Assembly (NCBI GenBank): GCA_002424545.1
Contig: DIKL01000042.1
Location: forward strand, 12,053 to 25,018
DNA: 12,966 nt
Source of the DNA: Syntrophaceae bacterium UBA5619
GTDB taxonomy: Bacteria; Desulfobacterota; Syntrophia; Syntrophales; UBA5619
Reading direction: 5' to 3'
Below, in pieces: positions 1 through 6,271 of the stretch. Below the pieces are notes generated by a model, which was not told where the DNA came from, made no database searches, and was given only the letters and a program-made list of their open reading frames with translations. The stretch's first letter is position 1. The number at the start of each line of letters is the position of its first letter. Position numbers and translations under genes: made by a program.

Positions 1-1140
1 GGCACCACCGGCGTGCCCAAGGGCATCGTGCACGGCGCCGGCGGCACGTTGCTGCAGCATCAAAAGGAACACCTGCTGCACACGGATCTCACGCGTGAGG
101 ACCGGCTGATCTACTTCACCACCACCGGCTGGATGATGTGGAACTGGCTGGTCAGCTCGCTCGCCGTGGGCGCCCGTCTGCTCCTGTTCGACGGCAACCC
201 CTTCCACCCGGCCCCCGGCGTCCTCTGGAAGACCGCCCAGGAAGAGAAGATCTCCGTATTCGGGACGAGCGCGGGTTACATCGCCGCCCTGATGAACGAG
301 GGCGTGAAACCGGGCAAGGAGTACGACCTGTCCTCCGTGAAGTCCCTCCTGTCCACGGGATCCCCCCTGTCCGAAGAGGGATTTGAATTCATCTATCGCG
401 AGATCAAGGAGGACCTCCAGCTCTCCTCGATCTCCGGCGGCTCGGACATCAACGGCTGCTTCGCCCTGGGCAACCCGATGGGTCCGGTCTATTCCGGCGA
501 GCTGCAGTGTCGCGGCCTCGGCATGAAGGTCGAGACCTTCGACGACAACGGCAAGTCGGTCATCAACGAGCAGGGCGAGCTGGTCTGCACGGCCTCCGAG
601 CCCTCCATGCCGATCTACTTCTGGAACGATGCCGACGGCAGCAAGTACCATGCGGCCTACTTCGACGTGTATCCCGGCGTCTGGCGGCACGGCGACTACG
701 CCCTGATCAACGAGCGCGGCGGGATGGTCATCTACGGCCGCTCCGACGCCACGCTGAACCCGGGCGGCGTCCGGATCGGCACCGCCGAGATCTACCGCCA
801 GGTGGAGAACATGGAGGAGGTTGCGGACAGCATCGTCGTCGGCCAGAGCTGGAAGAACGACGTCCGCGTCATCCTCTTCGTCAAGATGGCCCCCGGCAAG
901 GAGCTGACCGACGAGCTGAAGAAGCGGATCAACACGGCCATCCGGGCCAATGCCTCGCCGCGACACGTGCCGGCCAAGATCCTCGCCGTGCCCGACATCC
1001 CCTACACGCTCAACATGAAGAAGGTGGAACTGTCGGTGAAGAAGGTCATCGAAGGGAAGGAAGTCCAGAACAAGGACGCCCTGAAAAATCCGGAGATCCT
1101 CGACTTCTACGCGAACATCAAGGAATTGAAGGAAGACTGA
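1..1140 (+). CDS. Acetoacetate-CoA ligase (acetoacetyl-CoA synthetase), 5'-truncated by window edge
   Basis: Open from base 1 (first codons read GTTGVPKG), 379 residues to a TGA. This is the C-terminal part of an ANL-superfamily acyl-CoA ligase that activates acetoacetate with ATP and CoA in the cytoplasm. The visible part begins inside the phosphate-binding A3 loop ([12 protein letters not shown]). It continues through an adenine-binding segment (SISGGSDI), the A7/A8 region (HGDYALI, then [16 protein letters not shown] at about residues 244-259) and the A10 segment PYTLNMKK near residue 334, where K340 lines up with the catalytic adenylation lysine. The [28 protein letters not shown] context separates acetoacetate-CoA ligases from ordinary acetyl-CoA synthetases. 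Family members are about 650 residues, so roughly 270 N-terminal residues lie outside the window. Two hairpins follow the stop. In an anaerobe the enzyme could serve ketone-body, PHB or fatty-acid degradation; the window does not show which. Family call confident; exact substrate inferred. Confidence 0.9.
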   Translation, partial: GTTGVPKGIVHGAGGTLLQHQKEHLLHTDLTREDRLIYFTTTGWMMWNWLVSSLAVGARLLLFDGNPFHPAPGVLWKTAQEEKISVFGTSAGYIAALMNEGVKPGKEYDLSSVKSLLSTGSPLSEEGFEFIYREIKEDLQLSSISGGSDINGCFALGNPMGPVYSGELQCRGLGMKVETFDDNGKSVINEQGELVCTASEPSMPIYFWNDADGSKYHAAYFDVYPGVWRHGDYALINERGGMVIYGRSDATLNPGGVRIGTAEIYRQVENMEEVADSIVVGQSWKNDVRVILFVKMAPGKELTDELKKRINTAIRANASPRHVPAKILAVPDIPYTLNMKKVELSVKKVIEGKEVQNKDALKNPEILDFYANIKELKED

Positions 1141-1146
1141 TCATCC

Positions 1147-1182
1147 GGGCCGCCGGGTTCACGCAAGCGAATCCGGCGGCCC
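1147..1182 (+). terminator. GC-rich hairpin after acetoacetate-CoA ligase
   Basis: A 14-bp stem (arms 1147-1160 and 1169-1182, one G-T pair) with an 8-nt loop begins 7 bases after the stop codon. It lacks a clear T-run (only TT follows), so it may act as an mRNA 3'-end stabiliser or as a weak terminator working with the next hairpin. Confidence 0.55.
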
Positions 1183-1208
1183 TTGCTGAACGATTGATGT
1201 CATCAAAG

Positions 1209-1240
1209 AAGGGCCGCGATCCGTGAGGACGCGGCCCTTT
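1209..1240 (+). terminator. Second, stacked intrinsic terminator-like hairpin
   Basis: AAGGGCCGCG (1209-1218) pairs with CGCGGCCCTT (1230-1239) around an 11-nt loop, followed by a short TTT/CC. It shares the GGGCCGC core with the hairpin 27 bases upstream. With A-rich sequence on the left arm and T on the right, it could work in either direction, ending the ligase transcript. Confidence 0.55.
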
Positions 1241-1309
1241 CCATGATGAGAAATCCTCATCCACTCCGCCATTCCCCGATCTCATTTTGCCGTTACCGCA
1301 CCTTCATGT

Positions 1310-1379
1310 GTCATTCCCGCGGAGGCAGTAAAGCATGAACGTCTTGAAAACTCTGTATCCCCGCCTCGGCGGGCATGAC
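1310..1379. repeat. REP-like imperfect inverted repeat
   Basis: A 17-bp arm starting GTCATTCCCGC (1310-1326) is matched by a reverse-complement arm (1363-1379) at 15 of 17 positions, enclosing 36 bases. Elements ending in GTCATTCCCGC / GCGGGAATGAC are familiar intergenic dispersed repeats in deltaproteobacterial and related genomes. A related TTCCCGC/GCGGGAA pair occurs at 3971-4009 in this window. No ORF lies inside. Apart from this and the flanking hairpins, I see nothing else in 1241-1395. Confidence 0.5.
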
Positions 1380-1395
1380 GGGGAAAAACGGGAAT

Positions 1396-1438
1396 AACAA
1401 TCCTTCGGCTGCCTGATCATGAAACCGAAGGTTTTGTT
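1396..1438. terminator. Hairpin at the 3' end of the zinc-ribbon gene
   Basis: CCTTCGG (1402-1408) pairs with CCGAAGG (1425-1431); the outer AACAA (1396-1400) can also pair with TTGTT (1434-1438). The structure begins right at the stop codon of the minus-strand zinc-ribbon gene and so is a plausible terminator for it. Plus-strand T-richness on the right side (TTTTGTT) would also allow it to stop readthrough from the ligase. Confidence 0.45.
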
Positions 1439-1640
1439 ATTTGCTCAGGATGTCGAACTCGTCCCGCTGCGTGACGAGCTTGTCGCCCACGGACGTGCCG
1501 CAATACGCGCAGGTGTAGTCGTACTTGTCGCCGTTCGTCAGGACAAGCAGCAGGCGTTTCCGGACCGGCACCGCCCGCCGGCAGACCGGGCAGTACAGCT
1601 CGGTCGCGTCGAAATCCCGGTAGGTCTCCCTCTGTCTCAT
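1437..1640 (-). CDS. Small zinc-ribbon protein, function unknown
   Basis: A 67-residue protein with two CxxC knuckles: CPVC at residues 17-20 and CAYC at residues 44-47, 23 residues apart. This is the spacing of a treble-clef or zinc-ribbon fold that binds one Zn2+. The segment between the knuckles is basic and then hydrophobic (RKRLLLVL), as in a ribbon's beta-hairpin. No signal peptide or membrane helix is present, so it is probably cytoplasmic. The start is ATG (AGACAG...); the only Shine-Dalgarno-like element is a weak GGGT about 6 bases upstream. It lies downstream of nadE on the same strand after a 208-bp gap rich in hairpins, so co-transcription is uncertain. The CxxC pairs and the convergent hairpin at its 3' end argue it is a true gene rather than a shadow ORF. 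I do not recognise a named family; nucleic-acid or protein binding is only a guess. Confidence 0.75.
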   Translation of the reverse strand: MRQRETYRDFDATELYCPVCRRAVPVRKRLLLVLTNGDKYDYTCAYCGTSVGDKLVTQRDEFDILSK

Positions 1641-1747
1641 GCGTCAACCCGTACAAATTTTGCTTGGAACGTTATCCTGGACAATCTTCCTGACGGCCCG
1701 CCCAGGGTCTTTTCTTTCCCGTTTCGTCAATCCCGTTTTCTTTTTTT

Positions 1748-1781
1748 GCGCGGTTTCCGCGCAGGCAGGAATCCCGCCTGC
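1748..1781. repeat. Overlapping hairpins between nadE and the zinc-ribbon gene
   Basis: GCGCGG-TTT-CCGCGC (1748-1762) is a perfect 6-bp stem with a 3-nt loop. It abuts GCAGGC (1761-1766) paired with GCCTGC (1776-1781) around a loop containing GGAATCC. The two structures share two bases, so only one can be fully formed. A T-tract (1741-1747) lies on the plus-strand left flank, the wrong side for a minus-strand intrinsic terminator. Confidence 0.4.
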
Positions 1782-1803
1782 TCAACAGGTTCGCGCATCA
1801 CCA

Positions 1804-1823
1804 CCCGCTGGTGATTCAGCGGG
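1804..1823 (-). terminator. Hairpin 26 bp after nadE
   Basis: A perfect 7-bp stem CCCGCTG (1804-1810) / CAGCGGG (1817-1823) with a 6-nt loop lies just downstream of the nadE stop on the minus strand. No T-run follows in the minus direction, so it is more likely a transcript 3'-end structure or a Rho-dependent site than a classical intrinsic terminator. The rest of 1641-1848 holds the other hairpins described and no gene. Confidence 0.4.
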
Positions 1824-1848
1824 AAGACGGATATGACGAGAACCCGCC

Positions 1849-3915
1849 TTATTCCTTTTCAGGGACGAGCCGGACGTTCTCCAGCCAAACCGTGGCCACG
1901 CTGTCCGATGGGGCCCGGTAGTCCCCCCGAGGGGAGAGCGATCCGCCCGAACCGACCTTCGGGCCGTTCGGGATGCACGAGCGCTTGAATTGGCTGGTCG
2001 CGAAGAAGCGCCGGAGGAAAACCTCGAGCCAACGGCGGATCTCCACGATCGTGTATTGATGGCGCTTGTGTTCCGGCACATCGGGCCAGAATCCCGCGTG
2101 TTTGTCCCGCCAGGCGCAGTAGGCCATGAAGGCGATCTTCGTCGGCAGGTAGCCGAAGCGCGTCGTGTAGAAGATGTTGAAATCCTGCAATTCGTAGGGA
2201 CCGATGACCGATTCCGTCTGCTGGGCAGGCTGCTGGCCGTTCTGGCCGGGGATCAGTTCCGGGCTGATTTCCGTCTCCAGGATATCGATCAGGGTCTCCG
2301 AGGTTTCCAGCGAAAACTGTCCCGATTGGGCCACCCAGCGGATCAGGTGCTGGATCAGGGTCTTCGGGACACTGGCGTTGACGTTGTAGTGGGACATGTG
2401 ATCGCCCACGCCGTACGTGCACCAGCCCAGGGCCAGTTCGCTCAGGTCTCCCGTGCCCACGACCAACCCTTGGCGCATGTTCGCGATCCGGAACAGGTGC
2501 GACGTCCGCTCCCCGGCCTGGATGTTCTCGAAGGTGATGTCGTACCGGGTTTCGCCCGCGGCGTAGGGGTGTCCGAGGTCTTTCAGCATCTGCATGCAGC
2601 TGGGGCGGATGTCGATCTCGTTGGCCTCCACCCCGAGGGCGTCCATCAGGCGACGTGCGTTGCGGTAGGTCTTGTCGGTCGTGGCGAATCCGGGCATCGT
2701 GTAGGCCTTCACGCTAGAACGCGGCCGTTTCAGGAGGTCCATCGTGCGGGCGGCGACGATCAGGGCGTGCGTGGAATCGAGACCGCCGGAAACGCCGATC
2801 ACCGCGTGCGGGATGCCCGAAGATTTCAGGCGCTGCGCCAGGCCCTGAACCTGGATGTTGTAGGCCTCGTAGCACCGCTGGTCGCGCTTGGCAGGATCGG
2901 CCGGGATGTAGGGGAAACGTGCATATTCGCGCTCGAGAAGAATCCGGCCAGCCGGGAGGCCGAGGGAGAAGGGGACCTGTCGGAAAGTTGCCAGTCGCTC
3001 ACGATGCGTGCGCGCGTTCTGCCCGAACGTCGTCAGGCGCATCCGGTCCTGGACGAGGCGGTCGAGGTCAACGTCGGCGTATATTACCTGTGCATGCGAA
3101 GAAAAGCGTTCGGACTCCGCCAGGAGGTTGCCGTTTTCGTAGATCATGGCATGGCCGTCCCAGGCGAGGTCCGTCGTCGATTCGCCCGGCCCGGCGGCGG
3201 CGTAGAGGTAGGCCGCCATACAGCGGGCCGACTGGTTGGCCGCCAGGCTGTGGCGGTAGTCGGACTTGCCGATCGTGATGTTCGAGGCCGAGAGATTGCC
3301 CAGGACGGTCGCCCCCGCCATCGCCGCAAAGCTCGACGGCGGAATGGGGACCCAGACGTCCTCGCACAACTCGAAGAAGAGCTTCAGGGCGGGGATCTCG
3401 TTGCAGGCAAAAATCAGGTCGGCCCCGAAAGGAATGCCCGACTGGCCGCAGAGGTCGATCGTCCGCGGGAGGGCCTCGTCCGCGGGGCTGAACTGCCGTC
3501 GCTCATAGAATTCTCGGTAATTGGGCAGGTAGGACTTGACGGCGGCCCCGAGGATGGCGCTCTTGTGGAGGACGACGGCGCAGTTGAACAGACGAGAATC
3601 GATTTGCAGCGGCGCCCCTACGACCAGCACGAGGTTTGTCGTCCGCGTTTTCTCCAGGAGCGTTTGCAGGGCGGAGCGGACGGCCGCGAGGAGGGCGTCC
3701 TGATGGAAGAGGTCTTCATTGGAGTAAGCCGAGAGCCCAAGCTCCGGAAAGACGGCGAGGATCGCCTTGTTCGCGACGGCCTCCCGGGCCAGCTTCAGCG
3801 TCTGGGCGGCGTTGAAGGCCGGATCGGCGATCCGGACCTCCGGAATGCAGACCGCCGCGCGGATGAAGCCGTGGGCATAAAGATTGAAAAATGCGTCCGT
3901 TTTTTCCTTTTTCAT
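1849..3915 (-). CDS. nadE: Glutamine-dependent NAD+ synthetase (two-domain)
   Basis: A 688-residue cytoplasmic enzyme that makes NAD+ from nicotinic acid adenine dinucleotide, ATP and glutamine. The N-terminal nitrilase-type glutaminase domain (about 1-300) shows the Glu-Lys-Cys triad: E58 in FPELGLS, K127 in [14 protein letters not shown] and C184 in ELCEDVW. The C-terminal synthetase domain (about 345-688) carries the PP-loop SGGLDS at 376-381, plus [21 protein letters not shown] and [22 protein letters not shown] signatures. Length and layout match the Mycobacterium tuberculosis type (679 residues), not short ammonia-dependent NadE. The start at 3915 (ATG AAA AAG) is preferred over an in-frame GTG at 3966, because the family begins with a short lead into [11 protein letters not shown]; a weak AAGG sits upstream. 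It is downstream of folE2 on the same strand after a 250-bp gap full of inverted repeats, so it probably has its own promoter. No missing key residue seen. Confidence 0.96.
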   Translation of the reverse strand: MKKEKTDAFFNLYAHGFIRAAVCIPEVRIADPAFNAAQTLKLAREAVANKAILAVFPELGLSAYSNEDLFHQDALLAAVRSALQTLLEKTRTTNLVLVVGAPLQIDSRLFNCAVVLHKSAILGAAVKSYLPNYREFYERRQFSPADEALPRTIDLCGQSGIPFGADLIFACNEIPALKLFFELCEDVWVPIPPSSFAAMAGATVLGNLSASNITIGKSDYRHSLAANQSARCMAAYLYAAAGPGESTTDLAWDGHAMIYENGNLLAESERFSSHAQVIYADVDLDRLVQDRMRLTTFGQNARTHRERLATFRQVPFSLGLPAGRILLEREYARFPYIPADPAKRDQRCYEAYNIQVQGLAQRLKSSGIPHAVIGVSGGLDSTHALIVAARTMDLLKRPRSSVKAYTMPGFATTDKTYRNARRLMDALGVEANEIDIRPSCMQMLKDLGHPYAAGETRYDITFENIQAGERTSHLFRIANMRQGLVVGTGDLSELALGWCTYGVGDHMSHYNVNASVPKTLIQHLIRWVAQSGQFSLETSETLIDILETEISPELIPGQNGQQPAQQTESVIGPYELQDFNIFYTTRFGYLPTKIAFMAYCAWRDKHAGFWPDVPEHKRHQYTIVEIRRWLEVFLRRFFATSQFKRSCIPNGPKVGSGGSLSPRGDYRAPSDSVATVWLENVRLVPEKE

Positions 3916-3970
3916 GGAAGACCTTGGCGTATGCGTCTTTCCCGCTGCACCCTGTGTCCATCCCACGAGG

Positions 3971-4013
3971 GCGGGAATGCGGTCTTTATGTAGGCGTATG
4001 GATTCCCGCTTTT
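3971..4013. repeat. Inverted repeat GCGGGAAT/ATTCCCGC upstream of nadE
   Basis: GCGGGAAT (3971-3978) and ATTCCCGC (4002-4009) form a perfect 8-bp stem around 23 bases, followed on the plus strand by TTTT. It lies 56-94 bases upstream of the nadE start. It shares its core with the repeat at 1310-1379, so a dispersed repeat is more likely than an nadE operator. Confidence 0.45.
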
Positions 4014-4038
4014 ACGGTAAATCCCCATGCCCCGTGTG

Positions 4039-4108
4039 ACGCCGCGAAGGCGTGAAAACAGTCATGGATATGACTGCGCGTTCGGTGCTGTTTTCCCGGT
4101 CATGACCG
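4039..4108. repeat. Cluster of hairpins and a 12-bp palindrome between folE2 and nadE
   Basis: Four structures are packed in 70 bases. ACGCC/GGCGT (4039-4053) has a 5-nt loop. CAGTCAT/ATGACTG (4059-4076) is a perfect 7-bp stem with loop GGAT. GAAAACAG/CTGTTTTC (4054-4061 with 4088-4095) is an 8-bp outer pair that competes with the previous stem. CGGTCATGACCG (4097-4108) is a perfect palindrome. The cluster follows folE2 and precedes nadE in the minus direction. It could end folE2 transcription, serve as an operator for nadE, or be repeat debris. No ORF of substance lies here. Confidence 0.45.
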
Positions 4109-4165
4109 AGAGGGGTATCGTTCAAGCGCCTGTGGCTGAAACTATTACCCAATTCTCGCGATTCG

Positions 4166-4945
4166 TCAATCCGCAATTTGCGGCTTTTCCAGAAAGGCGT
4201 AGGCGCTGTGGTTGTGGATGCTCTCGAAGCTCTCCGCCTCGACGCTGTACCAGGTGAAATTCGGGTCGCGGTTGAGCCGCTCCGCGACGTTGCGGACCAC
4301 GTCCTCCACGAACATAGGGTTTTCATAGCCGCGCTCCGTGACGAATTTCTCGTCCACCCGTTTGAGGAGGGAATAGACCTCGCCGCTCGCCGACTGTTCC
4401 ACCAGTTGGATCAGGTCCTCAATCCAGAAGAATTTCCGAAAACGGACCTTGACGAAGACGACCGCGCGCTGGTTGTGGGCGCCGCTGGCGCTGATCTCCT
4501 TGGAGCAGGGGCAGACCGTGGTGACCGGCACGGCCACCCCCACGCAGAAGTCCATTTTCCCGGCCGCGTGGATGCCGGTGAAGGTGCAGCGGTATTCCAT
4601 CAGGCTTCCGGCCCCGGAGACCGGCGCCGTCTTTTCGATGAAATAGGGGAAGTCGATCTCCATGTGCGCGGACTCGGCCTGGAGCTTCTCGCGTACGCGC
4701 GCGAGGATCGTCTCGAACGTCTTGATGTTGATCCGGCCGCGGAACTCGTTCAGTATCTCGACGAACCGGCTCATGTGCGTGCCCTTGAAGTGATGGGGCA
4801 GGTTCACGTACATGTTGATCTGGGCGTTGACGTGTTGGGTGCCGTGGGCGCGGTCGAGCACGATGATGGGATACTTGATCCCCTTGACGCCGACCTTGGT
4901 GATGGCGATGTTGCGTTCGTCCGTCTGGTTCTGAATGTCAATCAT
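4166..4945 (-). CDS. folE2: GTP cyclohydrolase FolE2 (GTP cyclohydrolase IB)
   Basis: A 259-residue cytoplasmic metalloenzyme converting GTP to 7,8-dihydroneopterin triphosphate, the entry step to tetrahydrofolate and queuosine. It matches the FolE2 family rather than classical FolE: the metal-ligand cysteine motif VTTVCPCSKEIS (C145 and C147) is followed by GAHNQRA, and the C-terminal ESFESIHNHSAYA signature is present. The N-terminus (IAITKVGVKGIKYPI) is also typical. The start at 4945 (ATG ATT GAC) is chosen because the in-frame upstream extension (to 5035) is proline/arginine-rich and unlike the family; only a weak GAGA-type ribosome site precedes it. It lies 79 bp downstream of queD on the same strand, consistent with one transcript making two consecutive enzymes. 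FolE2 works with several metals and in some bacteria is the zinc-independent form induced under zinc limitation; here nothing visible indicates Zur control. Confidence 0.95.
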   Translation of the reverse strand: MIDIQNQTDERNIAITKVGVKGIKYPIIVLDRAHGTQHVNAQINMYVNLPHHFKGTHMSRFVEILNEFRGRINIKTFETILARVREKLQAESAHMEIDFPYFIEKTAPVSGAGSLMEYRCTFTGIHAAGKMDFCVGVAVPVTTVCPCSKEISASGAHNQRAVVFVKVRFRKFFWIEDLIQLVEQSASGEVYSLLKRVDEKFVTERGYENPMFVEDVVRNVAERLNRDPNFTWYSVEAESFESIHNHSAYAFLEKPQIAD

Positions 4946-5024
4946 GGTGTCTCGGTGTTGCAGGCCCTCAAGGGTTTGCGACGATCGGGGTCGCAACGGC
5001 GGCGGCCGCGGGTGCGGTTGCGCC

Positions 5025-5402
5025 TCAGGGGACAACCCCCCGGTAGGCGACGCGGGCGTTGTCCGATTCCCATACGGTCACGCCTTGCAGGCAAAGTCCC
5101 GAGCCCGCGAGTCTGTCGGAGAGCCGGTCGTGGATGTGACGGGCAACCTGTTCGGAAGAGGGGTTGACGCCCCGGAAGATCTCGAGGTCGTTGAGGTATT
5201 TATGATCCAGTCCATCAAGGATCTCGTTCAACCACCCCTTCAGGACGCGAAAGTCGATGAGCATCCCCTGCGTGTCGAGCTCCGGCCCGGCGACCGTGAC
5301 CTCCACGGCAAAGTTGTGGCCGTGCAGCGCTTCGCACTTTCCCCCGATCTCCGGCAGCACGTGGGCCGCCGAGAAAGACTTCTGGATCGTCACCTCGTAC
5401 AT
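5025..5402 (-). CDS. queD: 6-carboxy-5,6,7,8-tetrahydropterin synthase QueD / PTPS family
   Basis: A 125-residue T-fold enzyme of the 6-pyruvoyl-tetrahydropterin synthase family. QueD converts dihydroneopterin triphosphate (the FolE2 product) to 6-carboxytetrahydropterin for the preQ0/queuosine branch. Zinc ligands H14 (SAAH), H27 and H29 (LHGH) are present, as are the catalytic cysteine C23, the D66-H67 pair (LDHKYLN) and E112 (VWES). The motif reads CEALHGH, so both the QueD-type cysteine (CxxxHGH) and a glutamate at the position used by PTPS-III folate-pathway enzymes are present. The start at 5402 is chosen over an ATG at 5417 because AGGGG ends 7 bases before it, and MYEVTIQKSFSAAH is the normal family N-terminus. 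It is first in the minus-strand block, upstream of folE2, and diverges from pilA. Family certain; a dual folate role is possible but not shown. Confidence 0.93.
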   Translation of the reverse strand: MYEVTIQKSFSAAHVLPEIGGKCEALHGHNFAVEVTVAGPELDTQGMLIDFRVLKGWLNEILDGLDHKYLNDLEIFRGVNPSSEQVARHIHDRLSDRLAGSGLCLQGVTVWESDNARVAYRGVVP

Positions 5403-5530
5403 GATGGCACCCCTCATCGTTCGTTCGCGTCCTCTATCTATCAGACAAGGGGCGCGGAATCAAGGGGGAGGGGCGGCGCCTTGCCCGGCGAAATGCACGA
5501 CGGGGATGAAGGCAGGGCGGTGAAAATCAC

Positions 5531-5560
5531 GTCTGAAGCGGTCATATTCACACATCAGAC
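5531..5560. promoter_or_regulatory. Inverted repeat, possible activator site upstream of the pilA promoter
   Basis: GTCTGA (5531-5536) and its exact reverse complement TCAGAC (5555-5560) are separated by 18 bases. The element lies 111-140 bases upstream of the -24 element, where enhancer-binding proteins of the NtrC/PilR type usually bind. A 6-bp repeat can arise by chance, and it does not match a PilR site I know, so this is a weak call resting on position. Confidence 0.25.
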
Positions 5561-5669
5561 TCATCCGTTCGGGGTGAGAAGATCGAACGGTCAAGGGTTG
5601 ATTCGAAGATAGTGCATGAATTTAAACGGATAGAACGTATCATTCATATCCGAGCCAAGGTTTATGAGC

Positions 5670-5685
5670 CGGCATGCAATTTGCT
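5670..5685 (+). promoter_or_regulatory. Sigma-54 (RpoN) -24/-12 promoter for pilA
   Basis: cGGCATGcaatTTGCt matches the sigma-54 consensus TGGCAYRNNNNTTGCW at every defined position except the first T. The invariant GG (5671-5672) and GC (5683-5684) are exactly 10 bases apart. Transcription would begin near 5696, giving a leader of about 115 nt. PilR-activated, RpoN-dependent transcription is the established mode for pilA in Pseudomonas, Myxococcus and Geobacter, which supports the call. No pilR or pilS lies in the window. Confidence 0.8.
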
Positions 5686-5797
5686 TTCACGGAGAGCAGC
5701 ATTATTGATCCGTTGTGAAATTTGATAAATGAAGGGGGTGGTGCGGGAAGAAAGAACGCGGTAGAAATAGAGAACTTCACAAATTCAAATAGAACGG

Positions 5798-5804
5798 AAA
5801 GGAG
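5798..5804 (+). promoter_or_regulatory. Strong ribosome binding site of pilA
   Basis: AAAGGAG with a 6-base spacer to the ATG, close to the ideal Shine-Dalgarno. Together with the sigma-54 promoter it fits an abundantly made structural protein. Confidence 0.85.
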
Positions 5805-5810
5805 AACACA

Positions 5811-6185
5811 ATGATCAAGGCATTTCACAAGAGAGGCACGAAAGGTTTCACCCTGATCGAACTCATGATCGTCATCGCGATTATCGGCATCCTGGCAGCA
5901 ATCGCCATCCCTCAGTTCACGGCTTACAGGACCAGGGGTTATGAGTCACAGGCCAGATCCGATGCAAAGAACGCCTATACCGCGGCTCAGGCATTCTTTT
6001 CTGATTCTCCGGGATCGGCCGTTTCCATGGCGATTTTGGGTGATTATGGTTTCAAATCCACACAAAATGTAAATACGAGCATTGCATCAGGTTCGGATAC
6101 AATGAGTACCTTGTCAATTACTGCATCAAGTACGTCAGGCGGCAAGGGATTTACGGTTAATTCAGCGGGCACAATCACACCTTAA
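5811..6185 (+). CDS. pilA: Type IV major pilin (PilA)
   Basis: A 124-residue prepilin. A 12-residue basic leader ends in KG, and cleavage before F13 (KG^FTLIE) by PilD would give a 112-residue mature pilin with the canonical Phe1 and Glu5. The hydrophobic helix (about residues 13-36) is the class III signal and the filament core. After it comes [25 protein letters not shown], close in style to Geobacter and Syntrophus pilins, with aromatics at mature F24, Y27, Y32, Y44, F50 and F51. The C-terminal 41 residues before the final proline contain 19 Ser/Thr. There is no cysteine, so the usual disulfide-bonded D-loop is absent. AAAGGAG six bases before the ATG is a strong ribosome site. A sigma-54 promoter lies upstream and an intrinsic terminator immediately downstream, so it is probably transcribed mainly alone. 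Major pilin is favoured over a minor pilin by the strong signals; conductivity is not demonstrable from sequence. Confidence 0.95.
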   Translation: MIKAFHKRGTKGFTLIELMIVIAIIGILAAIAIPQFTAYRTRGYESQARSDAKNAYTAAQAFFSDSPGSAVSMAILGDYGFKSTQNVNTSIASGSDTMSTLSITASSTSGGKGFTVNSAGTITP

Positions 6186-6210
6186 GAAAATTAATTTTAG
6201 CAGTATAAAC

Positions 6211-6242
6211 AAGGGGCGAGACAAGATCTTACCCCTTTTTTT
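6211..6242 (+). terminator. Rho-independent terminator after pilA
   Basis: AAGGGG (6211-6216) pairs with CCCCTT (6232-6237) around a 15-nt loop, immediately followed by a T-tract to 6242. It lies 26 bases after the pilA stop and 30 bases before the next gene. Leaky readthrough would yield much pilin and little of the downstream membrane protein. Confidence 0.8.
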
Positions 6243-6271
6243 ATTTGGTTTGTCAGTTTCGAGGAAAGAAT

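Larger units (their letters stand above)
5403..5810. other. 408-bp divergent intergenic region queD / pilA
   Basis: No credible gene lies here; small ORFs lack family features. The left part (5403-5520) is GC-rich and belongs to the queD leader; I could not pick a convincing -35/-10 for queD. Base composition drops after about 5520. The right part holds a GTCTGA/TCAGAC inverted repeat, a strong sigma-54 promoter and the pilA leader of about 115 bases, listed separately. Confidence 0.7.

Noticed and set aside
507..1226. 239-codon plus-strand frame inside the acetoacetate-CoA ligase
   Set aside because: Arg-rich out-of-frame shadow that runs through the ligase C-terminus and the terminator hairpins.
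3916..3966. N-terminal extension of NadE from GTG 3966
   Set aside because: The extra 17 residues have no counterpart in the family; ATG at 3915 gives the expected N-terminus.
1990..3993. 667-codon open frame on the plus strand opposite nadE
   Set aside because: It is an antisense shadow of a high-GC gene: the minus-strand frame has complete NadE catalytic motifs, while this frame gives low-complexity Arg/Gly/Asp/Val-rich sequence without domains.
1310..4108. CRISPR array or tandem repeat array
   Set aside because: The repeats are palindromic, few and differently spaced, with no repeat-spacer periodicity and no cas genes.
4946..5035. N-terminal extension of FolE2 to 5035
   Set aside because: The added residues are Pro/Arg-rich and non-conserved, and the ATG at 4945 gives the usual family start.
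4178..5167. 329-codon plus-strand frame opposite folE2 and part of queD
   Set aside because: It spans two recognised minus-strand genes and their gap, and is rich in Val/Asp/Leu/Gly as expected from antisense of GC-rich codons; no motif seen.
5403..5500. Sigma-70 promoter for queD (TTGATT with GATAGAT-like -10)
   Set aside because: The match to -10 is poor and the spacing ambiguous; not reported as a feature.
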